Shown: in pieces, positions 12,091 through 23,740 of the stretch | Position numbering within the stretch: position 1 is the stretch's first letter | Layout: each line of letters opens with the position of its first letter | DNA from: Maratus speciosus | Lineage: Eukaryota > Arthropoda > Arachnida > Araneae > Salticidae | Reading direction: 5' to 3' | Length of the DNA stretch: 64,000 nucleotides | Assembly: GCA_963932465.1 (NCBI GenBank) | Contig: OZ010794.1 | Span: forward strand, 444,231,502 to 444,295,501 | Notes under the pieces: generated by a model | Told to the model about the DNA's origin: nothing | Databases searched by the model: none | What the model saw: only the letters and a program-made list of their open reading frames with translations | Position numbers and translations under genes: made by a program

Positions 12091-12790
12091 ACAGAGCAAA
12101 AACTACCCAACCGAATAGTCTGAAATTTCAAATATGTGATTGTTGCAAAATTTTGTCGAGCCATTTCAAATTTTATGAAAATCGGATGTATAGTTTAATT
12201 ACAGGGACAGTCAAAAGTTTTTCTTTACATTACGGCAAATGGGAAAAATTATTGCAAGTGGATTTTAATGATATTAGAGCCTTCCGAATGATCTGAAATT
12301 TTAAAGATATAATTGTTGCAAAATTTTGTCGAGCCATTTCAAATTTTAGGAAAATCGGACGTATAGTTTAATTACAGGGACATTCAAAAGTTTTTCTTTA
12401 CATTACGGCCAATGGGAAAAATTATTGCAAGTGGATTTTAATGGTATTAGAGCCTTCCGAATGATCTGGAATTTTAAAGATATAATTGTTGCAAAATTTT
12501 GTCGAGCCATTTCAAATTTTAGGAAAATCGGATGTATAGTTTAATTACAGGGACAACCAAAAGTTTTTCTTTACATTACGGCCAATGGGAAAAATTATTG
12601 CAAGTGCATTTTAATGATATTACAGCCTTCCGAATGGTCTGAAATTTTAAAGATATAATTGTTGCAAAATTTTGTTGAGCTATTTCAAATTTTAGGAAAA
12701 TCGGATGTATAGTTTAATTACAGGGACAGTCAAAAGTGTTCCGAAAAAATTATTGGAAGTGCATTTTAATGATGTATCAGACTATGCACG
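12091..12790 (+). repeat. Tandem array, 173-bp unit, ~4 copies
   Basis: The landmark attacaggga recurs at 12198, 12371, 12544 and 12717, a spacing of exactly 173 each time. Units contain ttgttgcaaaattttgtcga and tgggaaaaattattgcaagt. The copies are highly similar, so the array is fairly young or homogenised. Related single units occur near 14880 and 46000. A short frame at 12705-12890 is incidental. Confidence 0.9.
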
Positions 12791-13147
12791 TTATAAAGTG
12801 AAAAAAATTATACATTCAGTACAATATGGGGTGCAAAAAATAATTATAAAACTAGTTATAGTACGAACGCACCTCATTTGCCACGTTTGACGAGCAATTT
12901 CCAACTTGTATATTATTATTATGACTTCGCATCCCCCTCCCCCATTTTCATCCCCCGGGGAACTTTTTTAATATTTTTCGTCACCCATTATCTGGTATAT
13001 CATTAGAAAGCCCTTTGACCACTTTTTCGTATTATGCATCTCCCCTCACTATGCCCTCCGGAGCGACACATTCATGAAATATTTAGTCAGTATTTTTGTT
13101 TATATTTGTGTTTTCTTTGTTTTTTTAGTTCGTGTTTTTTTCTTTTT
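12791..13147. other. Flank of arrays, no gene
   Basis: A pyrimidine-rich patch (catccccctcccccattttc near 12930) and AT-rich DNA, with nothing I can classify. Confidence 0.35.
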
Positions 13148-13164
13148 AGCTCACAAGCTATTAA

Positions 13165-13434
13165 CCTTCTCACCGCTGCGAACTGATATATCCGTTCACT
13201 AAGCTGCAGGTTTCACAGCAATGGAAGCATTATTTAAATTAATATAATTCTACAAATATAATGATGTTTTAAAACATTTTGTTAAGATTAATACTCTCAA
13301 GGCTTATATCCCTATACATATTTACATTTTTTTTTTTATATCATGTTTGAAAAATCATCTTTTTCTTAGATTTTATATAAAATTACGAAGAAAACAACAT
13401 TACAATTTTGCCCTTTTGCTCGGCGGTCAGGGGG
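13165..13434. mobile_element. piggyBac-like MITE, 270 bp, TTAA target
   Basis: TTAA lies on both sides (13161-13164 and 13435-13438). The terminal inverted repeats are ccttctcaccgctg at the left and its partner (complement of cggcggtcagggg) at the right. TTAA duplication with C-rich 5' ends is the hallmark of piggyBac. The homologous element at 61895-62634 lacks this insert and provides an empty site, which supports both boundaries. No coding. Confidence 0.82.
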
Positions 13435-13439
13435 TTAAA

Positions 13440-14235
13440 GCCTGAGAGCTAATGTGCCCGCATGTTCTGTATGTACGTATCTATGTAACGCGATAACTCG
13501 ATAGAAATATCCGATTTGCTTCAAATTTTGTAAATAGTTTCATTCTGATAAGGTGCTTTCCTGATTAGTTTTTGGAGTTCATTGGTAAAGTATAAAAGGG
13601 GAACGGGGGGGGGGGGTGCTAATCCTTCCTTAATTTAGATAAATGGGTTTTTCATGCAGAATTTTCCGATTTTCTTCAAATTTTGTAAATATGTTCATTC
13701 TGATAAGGAGCTTTCCTGATTAGTTTTGGGAGTTCATTGTTTAAGCATAAAAGGGGCATCGGGGGCTAATCTCCCCTTAATTTAGATAAATGGGTTTTTT
13801 ATGCAGAATTATCTGATTTGCTTCAAATTGTGTAAGTAGGTTCATTCTTATAAAGTGCTTCCCTGATTAGTTTTGGTGTTTTATTGGTTGTGCAAAGGGG
13901 AACGGGGAGTTAATCCCCGCCCCCCTTAATTTAGATAACTTGGTTTTTCATGTAGATTTATTCGATTTGCTCCAAATTTTTTGAATAGGTTCTATCTGAT
14001 AAGGCGCTTCCCTGATTTGTTTTGGGGGTGCATTGATTAAGTATAAAGGGGTGAACGGGGGCTAATCCCCCCTTAATTTAGATAAATGGGCTTTTCATGC
14101 AGAATGATCCGATTTGCTTCAAATTTGGTATACCGGTTTATTCTGATAAGGCGTTTCCTTGATTAGATTTGGAGGTTCATTGGTTAAGTATAAAGGGGGG
14201 AAATGGGGGGGCGTTCCCCCCTAATTTATTTTTCA
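13440..14235 (+). repeat. Tandem array, ~147-155-bp unit, ~5 copies
   Basis: The landmark gatttgcttcaaattt and its variants occur at 13513, 13668, 13815, 13964 and 14111 (spacings 155, 147, 149, 147). Each unit also has ttctgataag, an aaggggaacggggg-type G-run and taatttagataaatgggttt. The G-runs vary in length. The same array in inverse orientation is at 61.96-62.52 kb. Confidence 0.88.
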
Positions 14236-14322
14236 ATGGGCATTATTCTTTGAAATAAGAGTATAATATACAATTAGTGTGAATAGCCTGTGAGCTCAAA
14301 TCCATAAGTTTTACTCGGCACA

Positions 14323-14600
14323 TAGGGTAAAAGCACCAATAGTCGGCCACTTAAGCGCTCTCTTTAAGTATACAGCTCAAAACGTAATTTAAAAAAATAA
14401 TACAACATTTTAAACAGTGACACATGTTAATGTACACTTTTCTTTTAGTGTTTCAGCAATTGTTTTTTAAAAAACTGATTATAGATTTTATTTATAAAAA
14501 GTTGAACTTAAAAGTAGCAAAGGTCTAGTAGTCGGCCACTCAATTCTAATGTTCGGCCATCACCGGACCAGTAGTCGGCCACTTAAATGCTTTATTATTT
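14323..14600 (+). repeat. Transposon terminus with repeated agtcggccac motifs (left-type end)
   Basis: It begins tagggtaaaagcaccaatag and carries agtcggccac three times plus a variant (14338-14585). A matching inverted end, ggccgactactggtgcattt followed by accctat, closes at about 26993. Reiterated subterminal motifs of this kind are typical transposase-binding sites. The two ends may belong to two separate short copies or, less likely, to one 12.7-kb element. Confidence 0.6.
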
Positions 14601-14756
14601 AAATAACTTAAAGTATAACCTTTATAAACAGAAAAACATGTTAATGATAAAATGTGTTAATTTATTCTTCTCTTATAACGTTGCTGTAATAATTTAAAAT
14701 ATTATAATAGTATTTAACGCTTTCCAACATAGTTTAAAAGTGTTTGTAAATTTGGA

Positions 14757-15910
14757 TTGTCTGCAGTCTGTCCGAGTTCTAACACTCGCAAATATATTCG
14801 AATCTCCTTGAAATTTTTGTATGTTTTTGATGTTAACAATAGCACGATCGCTATTGAAAATAAAGTGCGTAGAGTTTATAGTTCATCTACAGGGACAGTC
14901 AAAAATATCCCTCTGCATTTACGCTCAATGAGAAAAATTGCTTCAAGTTTATTTTAATGACGTTGGCCATTTCAAATATAATTAAATTGATATGCATTTA
15001 TGAAGTGCATTTAACTACGCATTCTAGACAATTTGGAGTCCAAAGAACGTATTATTCATTTATAGGACCCCGCAAAAGAATTCCTTTACATAATAGTGTC
15101 AGGAGATAAGCAGTTTGCAGCGTATTTTATTTCTCTTATACTATCAAATAGAATGAAGTTGATATACAACATTACTGAGGCTTACTACATAATACTCGTT
15201 GTATAACATGATATGCATAGCATTTATCGTTCGTTTACAGGGAAACAAAAAAAAATTCGAATACAGTACTGTATCATTCTATTAGCGATAGTTGCTGTAA
15301 GTGTGATTTTGTTTATGACATGCGTTTTTAAGTTTAATTAAACCTTAACTTACAATGCGGTGAGTATAACTGATATAGATCATATACAAGGCTACACAAA
15401 AGAGTTTGTAAGCTTTGCGGAGTATCAGCGTGAATGGCTTAAAAGAGGCTTTTAATTGAGTTATGCTCTTTCAAGCTGAACTATATTTGTTATACTAAGA
15501 GATGTTTGTATAATATAAATAAAACATATACTGGGCCACGAAAAGAACTGAATACATGACCTCCCAAGGATAATAATGTGTGGAAGTATCATTTCAGTAG
15601 TTTTAACCACGTTTTAGCCTTAATTAAATTTTAGCTTAATATGTGAGGCATATAAAAATCTATTGGTAATATACAGGGCTGTACAAAATAATTCAAGTAT
15701 GTTTCCGTATAGGGGTAGAAATTGCTGAAGGTAAATTTTCAACCTGTTATGCATTTTCTTACTATACTAAGTTTTATCATACTATGTATAGAATGATATA
15801 CAAATCTTTAGATTAAATACAGGACTGCGCAAAAGAATTGAACTACTTTTTCGGTTAGGGACCGTAATCTGGTTTTCAAAAGTATTATGCCTTTTCTAAA
15901 ATGTTTACTT
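14757..15910 (+). repeat. Old degenerate tandem array, ~142-175-bp spacing
   Basis: A landmark of the form tacagg-(n)4-8-caaaagaatt recurs, decayed, at about 14886, 15061, 15236, 15387, 15529, 15672 and 15820. The units are much more diverged than in neighbouring arrays. A related unit at 21934 sits just upstream of another microsatellite and array. The frame at 14757-14957 falls in the first unit and has no domain. Confidence 0.65.
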
Positions 15911-16204
15911 TTTTTACGGTATAAAGAAGCTCAATTTCGTTGAAGAATTCTGCAAGTCATGGGAAATGCTTTTATAATCTATTCTTCATGCAAGATTTTT
16001 CATTCTTGTTTCATATGGAAAGTAAAGATAAAAGTACCAAATTATCTAGTAGTGGGACTTTCAAATTTTTTGTTTAACCGTTGTAGACTAGGCTGCGGGC
16101 AGAGAAAAATTATTACGTCATCCTGTTTCAAAATGAAATTATGATGTAGGACAAGATTATTAACAGAACATGAATGACTGATCTGTCAATGCATATCATA
16201 TTGT
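15911..16204. other. Inter-array sequence
   Basis: No gene or clear repeat. The frame at 15959-16144 shows no recognisable domain. Confidence 0.3.
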
Positions 16205-16520
16205 GATATCAGCAGTAGGGAGCGCCAAATCGTCATTTTAGCGCTACTATAATGTCGTCGAGTTTCGGGATGAAATTTTAATATGTTGCATGTCTCGACT
16301 AGTACAATGCACATATTTCAGTTTATCTTGGGATTTTTTGGTTAGATATTTGCAGAACGCGGCGCCAATTCTTCATTTTCGCGTTACTATCTCGTAATTG
16401 AGTTTCGAAATGTAATTTTAATAAGTTGCATAGCTCGAATAGTACATTACAAATATTACAGTCTGTCTCGTAGTATCTTTGAACAATATGAGCAGAATGA
16501 GGCGCCAATTCTTATTTAAG
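16205..16520 (+). repeat. Tandem repeat, ~142-bp unit, ~2.3 copies
   Basis: The landmark ggcgccaattctt and its variants lie at about 16210, 16353 and 16493, accompanied by gtttcg(g/a)(g/a)atg(a/t)aattttaat and a ttgcat(g/a)(t/g)ctcga block. Copies are moderately diverged. Confidence 0.75.
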
Positions 16521-16727
16521 GGAAAATATGGTTTCTTGTTCAGTTGTTTTCCCCTATTCGATATTTTAAATACATGTGACAAAGCAATCGTTTGTTATCA
16601 TTGTTATTTTAGTAGTTATCTTATTATTATAGATTTGTGATTTTATAGTAACAGTCGTTTTGATATAATTATGCGATTTTATAAAAAGATTGTTGTTTTT
16701 TGCTATCTTTTTTTTTTTTGTGATGAA

Positions 16728-18545
16728 TGCATGGGCGCATAGCGTTCATCAAAACTAAAACTAATCACTGGATGCAGCAACTTCATCGTGCAGCAGTCTC
16801 AAAAACGCCCTAAATTCGCGAAATCCGCGATCATAAACGAACGAAATTCGTTAACGCCGCAATCAGTAACGAACGTATGAACGCATAACGCACATGAAGA
16901 CCGAAGAAAAACATCACTGGATGCAGCAAACTTGTGCAGCAGTCTCTATAACGCAGTAATTTGCGAAAGCCACGATCACGAACGAACGAAATTCGTTAAC
17001 GCCGCAATCAGTAAAAAACGTATGAGCTAATAGCACTCATGAAAAAAAAAACAAGAAAAAAACATCACTGGGTGCAGCAGCCTCGTCTTGAGGCAATCTC
17101 TAAAACGCAGTAATTCGCGAAAGCCAGATCACGAATGAACGAAATTCGTTAACACCGCAATCAGTAATGAACGTATGAACGCACAGTGCTCATGAAAATA
17201 GATAAAAACATCACTGGGTGCAGAAATCTCGTCGTGCAGCAGTCTCTAAAACGCAGTAATTCGCGAAAGCCACGATCAAGAACGAACGAAATTCGTTAAC
17301 GCCGCAATCCGTAACAACGTATAAATCCATACTTTTCATGAAAACCGAAAAAAAAAATCACTGGGTGAAGAAACCTCGTCATGCAGCAGTCTCTAAAACG
17401 CAGTAATTCGCGAAAGCCGCAATCACAAACGAACGAAATTCGTTAACGCCGTAATCATTAACTAACGTAGGAGCTAATAGCACTCATGAAAACAGAAAAA
17501 AAACATCACTGGGTGCAGCAACCTCGTCGTGCAGCAGTCTCTAAAACGCAGTAATTCGCGAAAGTCACGATCACGAACGAACGAAATTCGTTAACGTCGA
17601 GGTCAATAACGAACGTATGAATGCATAGCGTTCATGAAAACCGAAAAAACATCACTGGGTGCAGCAACCTCGTCGTGCAGCAACCTCGTCGTGCAGCAAC
17701 CTCGTCGTGCAGCAACCTCGTCGTGCAGCAGCATTTAAAACGCAGTAATTCGCGAAAGCCACGATCACGAACGAACAAAATTCGTTACCACCGCAATCAT
17801 TAACGAACTTATGAACGCAAAGTGCTCATCAAAACCGAAAAAAAAATTACTGGATGCAGCAACCTAGTCGTGTAGCAGTCTCAAAAAGGCACTAAATTCG
17901 CGAAAGCCGCAAACACAAACGAACGAAATTCGTTAACGCCGCGATAAGTTACGAACGTATGAGAGCGTAGCGCTCATGAAAAAAAAGATATCACTGGATG
18001 CAGCAACCTCGTGGAGCAGCAGTCTATAAAACGCAATTATTCGCGAAAGCCACGATCACGAACGAACGAAATTCGTTAACGGCGCAATCATCAACGAACG
18101 ATGAGCACATTGCGCTCATGAAAACCGAAAAAAACATCACTGGATGCACAAATTCGTCGTGCAGCAGTCTCGAAAACGCACTAAATTTGCGAAAACCACA
18201 ATCAGAAACAAATGAAATTCGTTAACGCCGCAATCAGTTACGAGCGTATGAGCGCATAGCGCTCTTGAAAACCGAAAAAAAAAAACATCACTGGGTGCAA
18301 CAACCTCGTCGTGCAGCTGTCTCAAAAAAGCGGTAATTCGCGAAAGCCGCGATCTCAAACGAACGAAATTCGTTAACGCCGCAAACACTAACGAACGAAT
18401 GAGTGCAAAGCACTCATAAAAACAAAAAAAAATTCACTGGATGCAGCAGTCTCAAAAACGTACCAAATTCGCGAAATCCGCGATCACAAACGAACGAAAT
18501 TTGTGAACGTTGCAGTCACTGACGAACGTATGAGTGCAAATCAAA
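16728..18545 (+). repeat. Satellite-like array, ~147-bp unit, 12 copies
   Basis: The landmark gaaattcgttaac (with variants) lies at 16843, 16988, 17141, 17288, 17435, 17583, 17777, 17925, 18068, 18214, 18365 and 18496; most spacings are 143-153. Each unit has tcactgg(g/a)tgcagcaacc, cgtgcagcagtctc, a gaacgaacgaaattcgtt core and a near-palindromic gcgcatagcgctcat. One unit is enlarged by 48 bp through three extra copies of the 16-mer cagcaacctcgtcgtg (about 17665-17730). The frames in it are not genes. Confidence 0.93.
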
Positions 18546-18586
18546 TTCATTTAACTTGTGCATGAATGATATTTATAAGTCTTTTT

Positions 18587-19126
18587 ACCCGACTGCCAAG
18601 AAGGGTTATGTGTTTCACGCATATCTGGGTATGTGGATTTCTTTATACCATCGAAACATCCCAACGGCTGGATGGATTTTAATGAATGAGGTCTCTATCG
18701 ATTCGTCTTAACCGTCCGATGGTTATAGGCTAGGTATTGTTTTTATCAATTCAAAATGGCGGCCGTAAAATAAAGAATGGCGGTAGAGACGAAAATTTTT
18801 TTTCGCACCCTATTGAGTGGCATACCATTGGATAGGCCTTTCAAAATGAAGACGATGTTTCATTGACTATTTTACAGTCAGAAGCTCCGTTTAAATATGA
18901 CACAACCTGGAAGTCGTGTAGGTAGGATCTCTAGCTTGACTACAACTCTAACCATCATAGACATCTATAGACCTCATCAAAACAGTGTTTATAGATAGGA
19001 ACTAACAATTAAACACAACTTAAAAGTCATCCATACAAGTAAATAAAAAAAAATAGGTAAGTAATATAAAAATAGTTTCACAATAATGGGAAATAATTAA
19101 TTAGTTGGCTTTTTACGCAGTCGGGT
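18587..19126. mobile_element. Candidate MITE with acccgactgc termini, ~540 bp
   Basis: acccgactgc at 18587-18596 is matched by gcagtcgggt at 19117-19126. The interior is non-coding, with a cttcattttgaaag/tcaaaatggcggcc type of composition. No target duplication could be identified, so boundaries are approximate. Confidence 0.5.
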
Positions 19127-19557
19127 TTTTCAATTTTTTAAATTAAATTTTTACTTGTTCTCATTTTTTATGAAGTCTAAACACTATGAAGACAACACTA
19201 TGAAGTCTAAAAATGCAACACTAAAGTAAATAATAATGACATCGTATGAGCCAGGGCAAAGTGCAAGGAAATTTCTTGGGCGCATTTGTGATTAGAGCCG
19301 TTTTGAGGGCCGCTATTTAGACGCTATTTTATTACCCAACAGGTGGGTAATAACGCTTAATAGCATTGGTCAAGAAATCATGCCACTATATTTTATGAAT
19401 AGCTATCTGCTAATTAGTCTTTCTTGTATACATAATCAATAGGTTACTGTATGAAATCCTATATTTGTTTGGGGAAAAAAAATCTAAAACTAAACCGTAA
19501 AAATTGGTAGAATCTTAACGTGGCGTTATTACCCCAGAACACCTTATATATAGTGTA
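19127..19557. other. Spacer between elements
   Basis: AT-rich, with no feature beyond a short duplicated phrase (actatgaagtctaaa) near 19180-19210. Confidence 0.35.
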
Positions 19558-20610
19558 CAGTCGTGGAAAAAAAAAAAAGTAAACACCCCCTACTAACTCC
19601 TCAACAAATTATCGTAGAAGGAAGTTACTGGTACCTAACGATTGGATATAAAGTCTACTTTTAAATGATGCATATAAGATTTGCTTAGGGGGCCATCTAC
19701 ATATTAAAACGAACCGTAACTTTGTTTTTTTCAATAGCAGTACATAATTCTGACAGCATAAATGAACTCTACACCCTTCAATTAGCTTAAATACAAATTT
19801 TTATGCAATTCGTACGATAAGTTTCCGAGAAATTAATTATTTTAAAACGAGCATATTTTAAGGGCTGTATACAAATTGAAGTTCGGTACTCGATTGTTAA
19901 TCGAGAGAGCCTCCTTCTTGATCAAGGCACCTTAAGCGACACTCAAGCAGTCATTGAAACCTGCTAAATTACAGGATAGCATAAGAAATTTAAAAATATC
20001 TAGTCACTTCTATCATAGACGGCCATCATTTCGCCGTTTTTTAAGCATAATTTGTAAATTACTTGGAAGAAAAATGTAAAATTTTGGATTTCCATAAAGG
20101 AATTAATATATCTAAATCCATCAAAAAAATTGTAGGTTGCAATTCATAATTTTTTCGAATATTCATTTCATCATTCCTAACATAAAATTATAAAAATTGC
20201 AAATTCAACGTATTTATGTTTGGGTATATTAGTATTATTGCTACACAAAAAAATAGCACATTAGGAGCATAATTTCAGGAGATATAAATAAAATTATGAA
20301 AATGTAATTTAACATTAGAAGCACTAAATTTTGAATGTCTATAATTCAAAAACTTATCATTCAAATGACTTGAAATTTGGTTTCTAGGCATAGTTTGAAC
20401 CGAAGATTTAAAATATCCCGTTAAATTTGGGTATTTCGATTGAAAAAAATGAAGTTTGGATTTGTTTTAATATGTAGATGTCCCCTAAGCAAATTTTATA
20501 TATATCATTTAAAAGAAGACTTTATTTCCAATCGCCCAGTACCAGTAACTTTCGTCTACGATAATTTGTTGAGCAGTTAGTAGGACAGTTAGTAGCAGTT
20601 AGTATAGTTA
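19558..20610. mobile_element. ~1.07-kb TIR element, copy 1
   Basis: The left end is cagtcgtggaaaaaaaaaaa after TA, followed by gtaaacaccccctactaact. The right side carries the inverted partner of the ctcctcaacaaattatcgta segment but has decayed into agttagtag repeats and lacks the final ccacgactg. It is non-coding. A second copy begins only about 20 bp further on. TA target and length suggest a Tc1/mariner-type non-autonomous element. Confidence 0.75.
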
Positions 20611-21561
20611 GTGTAATAAAACAAATAGGTACAGTCGTGGAAAAAAAAAGTAAACACCCCCTACTAACTCCTCAACAAATTATCGTAGAAGAAATTTACT
20701 GGTACCGAACGATTGGAAATAAAGTCTACTTTTAAATGATGCATATAAAATTTGCTTAGGGGTCCATCTACATATTAAAACGAACCGTAACTTTGTTTTT
20801 TTCAATAGCAGTACCCAATTCTGACAGCATAAATGAACTCTACACCCTTCAATTAGCCTAAAAACGAATTTTTATGCAATTCGTACCATAAGTTTCCGAG
20901 AAATTAATTATTGTCTGAGCGAAGCGAAGGCTAATACTCAGCGAAATATTACTGTCCGGACACATTACAGCTACGATGGATATTAACGCCATGTCCTACT
21001 AAAAAAAAAAGCCTAATAAAAACCTTTCGTCAAGCATAACTCAGAATATATTTGTCGGATTTCGTTTCTGATTGCACCAGAAGGTACCTATGAGAGCCAC
21101 CTACTGAATGCACCTACTATGAATAATAAGTTCCAAACCGTTTAAAAATTATATTAAAAAAACTGATAAAAAAGCACAATTTATTTGCATACGTCACAGA
21201 AATTTGGTGTGCGTCACTTTCACCGGTGGATAGACAACTGGTTTGAACACATGGAGCAAATAAAAAAAAATACGCACGCAGTAATATTGAATAGGTCAGA
21301 TTCAACCACGTGACCACAAACCTTGCAACAACCCGTGGCAACCAGTTTTGGTGGGCAAACAAATAATAATACAGTACTCCGTACCACGGTGACCGTTTTT
21401 ACCCTGTTGTATAAAATCTGGCCTGTTGTATGACATAAAATTGTGGATGATTAAAACAAAAGACATGAGTGTTTATTGCTCCGGGAGATTACCTTTCTCT
21501 GGATGTCTGCCTGTCTATCATACATATCAGCAATTTTCTTGTAAAGGATGATATTATTATG

Positions 21562-21737
21562 CAGTAAAACCTCCATAACGGACACACCCGAATAGTGGAC
21601 ACCTCTATTTAGCGGGCATTTTTTCGATTACCAACCCTTAAATAACTGTAAATTTTTTACTCTCAGTAGCGGACACCTCCAAATAGAGGACAAATTCTGC
21701 CCCCCCCCGAGGTGTTCGCTATTCAGAAGTTTTACAG
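21562..21737. mobile_element. pogo/Tigger-type MITE, unit 1 of a tandem pair
   Basis: cagtaaaacctccataacgg at the left and a matching inverted end (gttcgctattcag...ttttacag) at the right. The internal blocks tagcgg(g)ca and tagaggacaaatt are shared with the next unit. cagtaaaacctctatagcgg is a typical pogo/Tigger terminus. Confidence 0.82.
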
Positions 21738-21910
21738 GTAAAACCTCTATAGCGGACACACCCGATTAGCAGTTACCTCTATTTAGCGAACATTTTTTTC
21801 GATTACCAGCAATTAAATAACTGTACATGTTTTACTCTCAGTAGCGGACACCTCTAAATAGAGGACAAATTTAGCATTCTCGAGGTGTCCGCTATTCAGA
21901 GGTTTTACTG
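21738..21910. mobile_element. pogo/Tigger-type MITE, unit 2 of a tandem pair
   Basis: It starts directly after unit 1 (gtaaaacctctatagcggac) and ends gtccgctattcagaggtttt-actg at 21910, followed by TATA. The two units share a junction with no spacer, as in a head-to-tail dimer. Confidence 0.82.
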
Positions 21911-22095
21911 TATATAATATTGATAGTTATTTTACAGGGCCGCACAAAAGAATAAGAATATATGAAACGAATATAAACTAAATTCGGGATTGGTAGATCG
22001 CTGATGGTAATGTAATTTTAGGATGTTGTTACAGTCATCCGCAGCATGTTTTTAGAGTTTCGCTCATCTAACGAAACCCTACCTGTCTCACTCCT

Positions 22096-22133
22096 TTGTC
22101 TGTCTGTCTGTCTGTCCGTCTGTCACAGAGCCC
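22096..22133 (+). repeat. (CTGT)n microsatellite heading the 146-bp array
   Basis: ctgtctgtctgtctgtccgt and flanks, ending in cacagagcc, immediately upstream of the array. Confidence 0.9.
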
Positions 22134-22139
22134 GTTCTC

Positions 22140-23270
22140 AGAAACTATATATGTCGGAGACTTGAAAATTTGCATACTTATAGCTGAGCACCTCACATCA
22201 AACGGCAAATAATAAAATTTTGAAAAAGTCTAATATTTAACCCTCTGGGCTCTAACTTGTGTATTTTAAGCAATTTTTCTAACTCAGCCCCTAATTAAGT
22301 TGGAGACATGAAATTTTGCATACTTATAGCTGAACACCTCACATCAAATGGCAAATAATAAAATTTTGAAAAAGGTCTAATATTTAACCCTCTGGGCTCT
22401 AACTTATGTGTTTTAAGCAATTTTTCTAACTCAGCCCCTAATTAAGTTGGAGACATGAAAGTTTGCATACATAATGCTGAACACTTGCAATAACACGATA
22501 AATCATAAAATTTTGAAAAAGTCATATTTAACCCTCCGGTCTCTAACTTCTGTATTTTAAGCAATTTTCTAACTCAACCCCTAATTAAGTTGGAGACATG
22601 ACATTTTGCATACTTATAGCTGAACACCTCACATCAAACGACAAATAATAAAATTTTGAAAAAGTCTAATGTTTAACCCTCTGGGCTCTAACTTATGTAC
22701 TTTAAACAATTTTTCTAACTCAGACCCTAATTAAGTTGGAGACATGAAATTTTGCATACTTATAGCTGAACAACTCACATAAACGACAAATAATAAAATT
22801 TTGAAAAAATCTTTTATTTAACTCTCTGGGTTCTAACTTGTGTATTTTAAGCAATTTTTCTAACTCAGCCCCTAATTAAGTTGGAGACATTAAATTTTGT
22901 ATACTTATAGCTGAACACCTCACACCAAACGACAAATAATAAAATTTTGAAAAAGTCTAATATTTAACCCTCTGGGCTCTAACTTGTGTATTTTAAGCAA
23001 TTTTTCTAATTCAGTCCCTAATTGAGTTGGAGACATGAAAATTTGCATACTTATAGCTGAACACCTCACATCTAACGCCAAAAAATAAAATTTTCAAAAA
23101 GGTCTAATATATAATCCTCTGGGCTCTAACGTGTGTATCTTAAACAATTTTTCTAACTCAGCCCCTAATTAAGTTGGAGACATGAAATTTTGCATACTTA
23201 TAGTTGAACACCTCACACCAAACGATAAATAATAAAATTTTGAAAAAATCTAATATTTAACCTATAATAT
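22140..23270 (+). repeat. Tandem array, 146-bp unit, 8 copies
   Basis: The landmark ggagac lies at 22156, 22302, 22449, 22592, 22738, 22883, 23029 and 23176 (spacings 146, 147, 143, 146, 145, 146, 147). Each unit reads, in part, catgaaattttgcatactta, gctgaacacctcacatcaaa and taaccctctgggctctaact. Very homogeneous. It is internal to the 20911-25641 insert. Confidence 0.93.
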
Positions 23271-23329
23271 TTTGTCTCGCGCAATTTTTAAATTTAATCT
23301 GTTTTGCAATACTATTTTTTGTTCATTTT

Positions 23330-23740
23330 GCATAATAAGTGTAATGTGACGTAATTTCTTCTATTTCAGACTTCTAACGCATGTTAATGAATTTATTTTA
23401 CAATATCCTTTCTCTTTTAAAATTCACATGTAAATATAGTTTTTATGGCGTAATTTCCAATAAGTGCCTGCTTTTTATACCTAATTGTTTAATTCTAATT
23501 TGAAGGGTTTTTTCTGGTTATAATAGTAACGTGTAAATATTTTTTTTTATTTGAAGCAAACATTATTCTTTGCGCTGTTTATACAGTTGGCAACAGTTTA
23601 AATTAATACCATTTTCTAAAATATGTAAAAATTATGTGTCGAAATGCTGAATATTTGAACTTAAAATAGAAATAAAACCTCAAAAAATGAATCAAATTAA
23701 AAAAATTAATGGAATCTGCACACCGGGATCTTCTATTGAA
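23330..23740 (+). repeat. Dispersed repeat, also at 35460-35880
   Basis: Blocks such as attattctttgcgctgttt, taattctaatttgaa and tctgcacaccg occur in the same order at both loci over about 400 bp. It contains tgacgtaa-like and cacatg/cacgtg words. Non-coding. Confidence 0.7.

Larger units (their letters stand above)
13148..14296 (+). mobile_element. Non-autonomous element with short TIRs and an internal ~148-bp array
   Basis: The ends are agctcacaagct at 13148 and its inverted counterpart agcctgtgagct ending at 14296. Inside, after a tgtatgtacgtatctatg microsatellite-like stretch, comes a tandem array. A second copy of the whole arrangement lies in the opposite orientation at 61895-62634 and confirms both ends. 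The element was interrupted by a TTAA-specific MITE at 13165-13434. It resembles the HINE/DINE-1 type of element (microsatellite plus minisatellite core), but the superfamily is not proven. Confidence 0.7.

Noticed and set aside
16728..18545. CRISPR-like regular repeats
   Set aside because: Units are contiguous ~147-bp tandem copies without unique spacers, in a eukaryotic setting.
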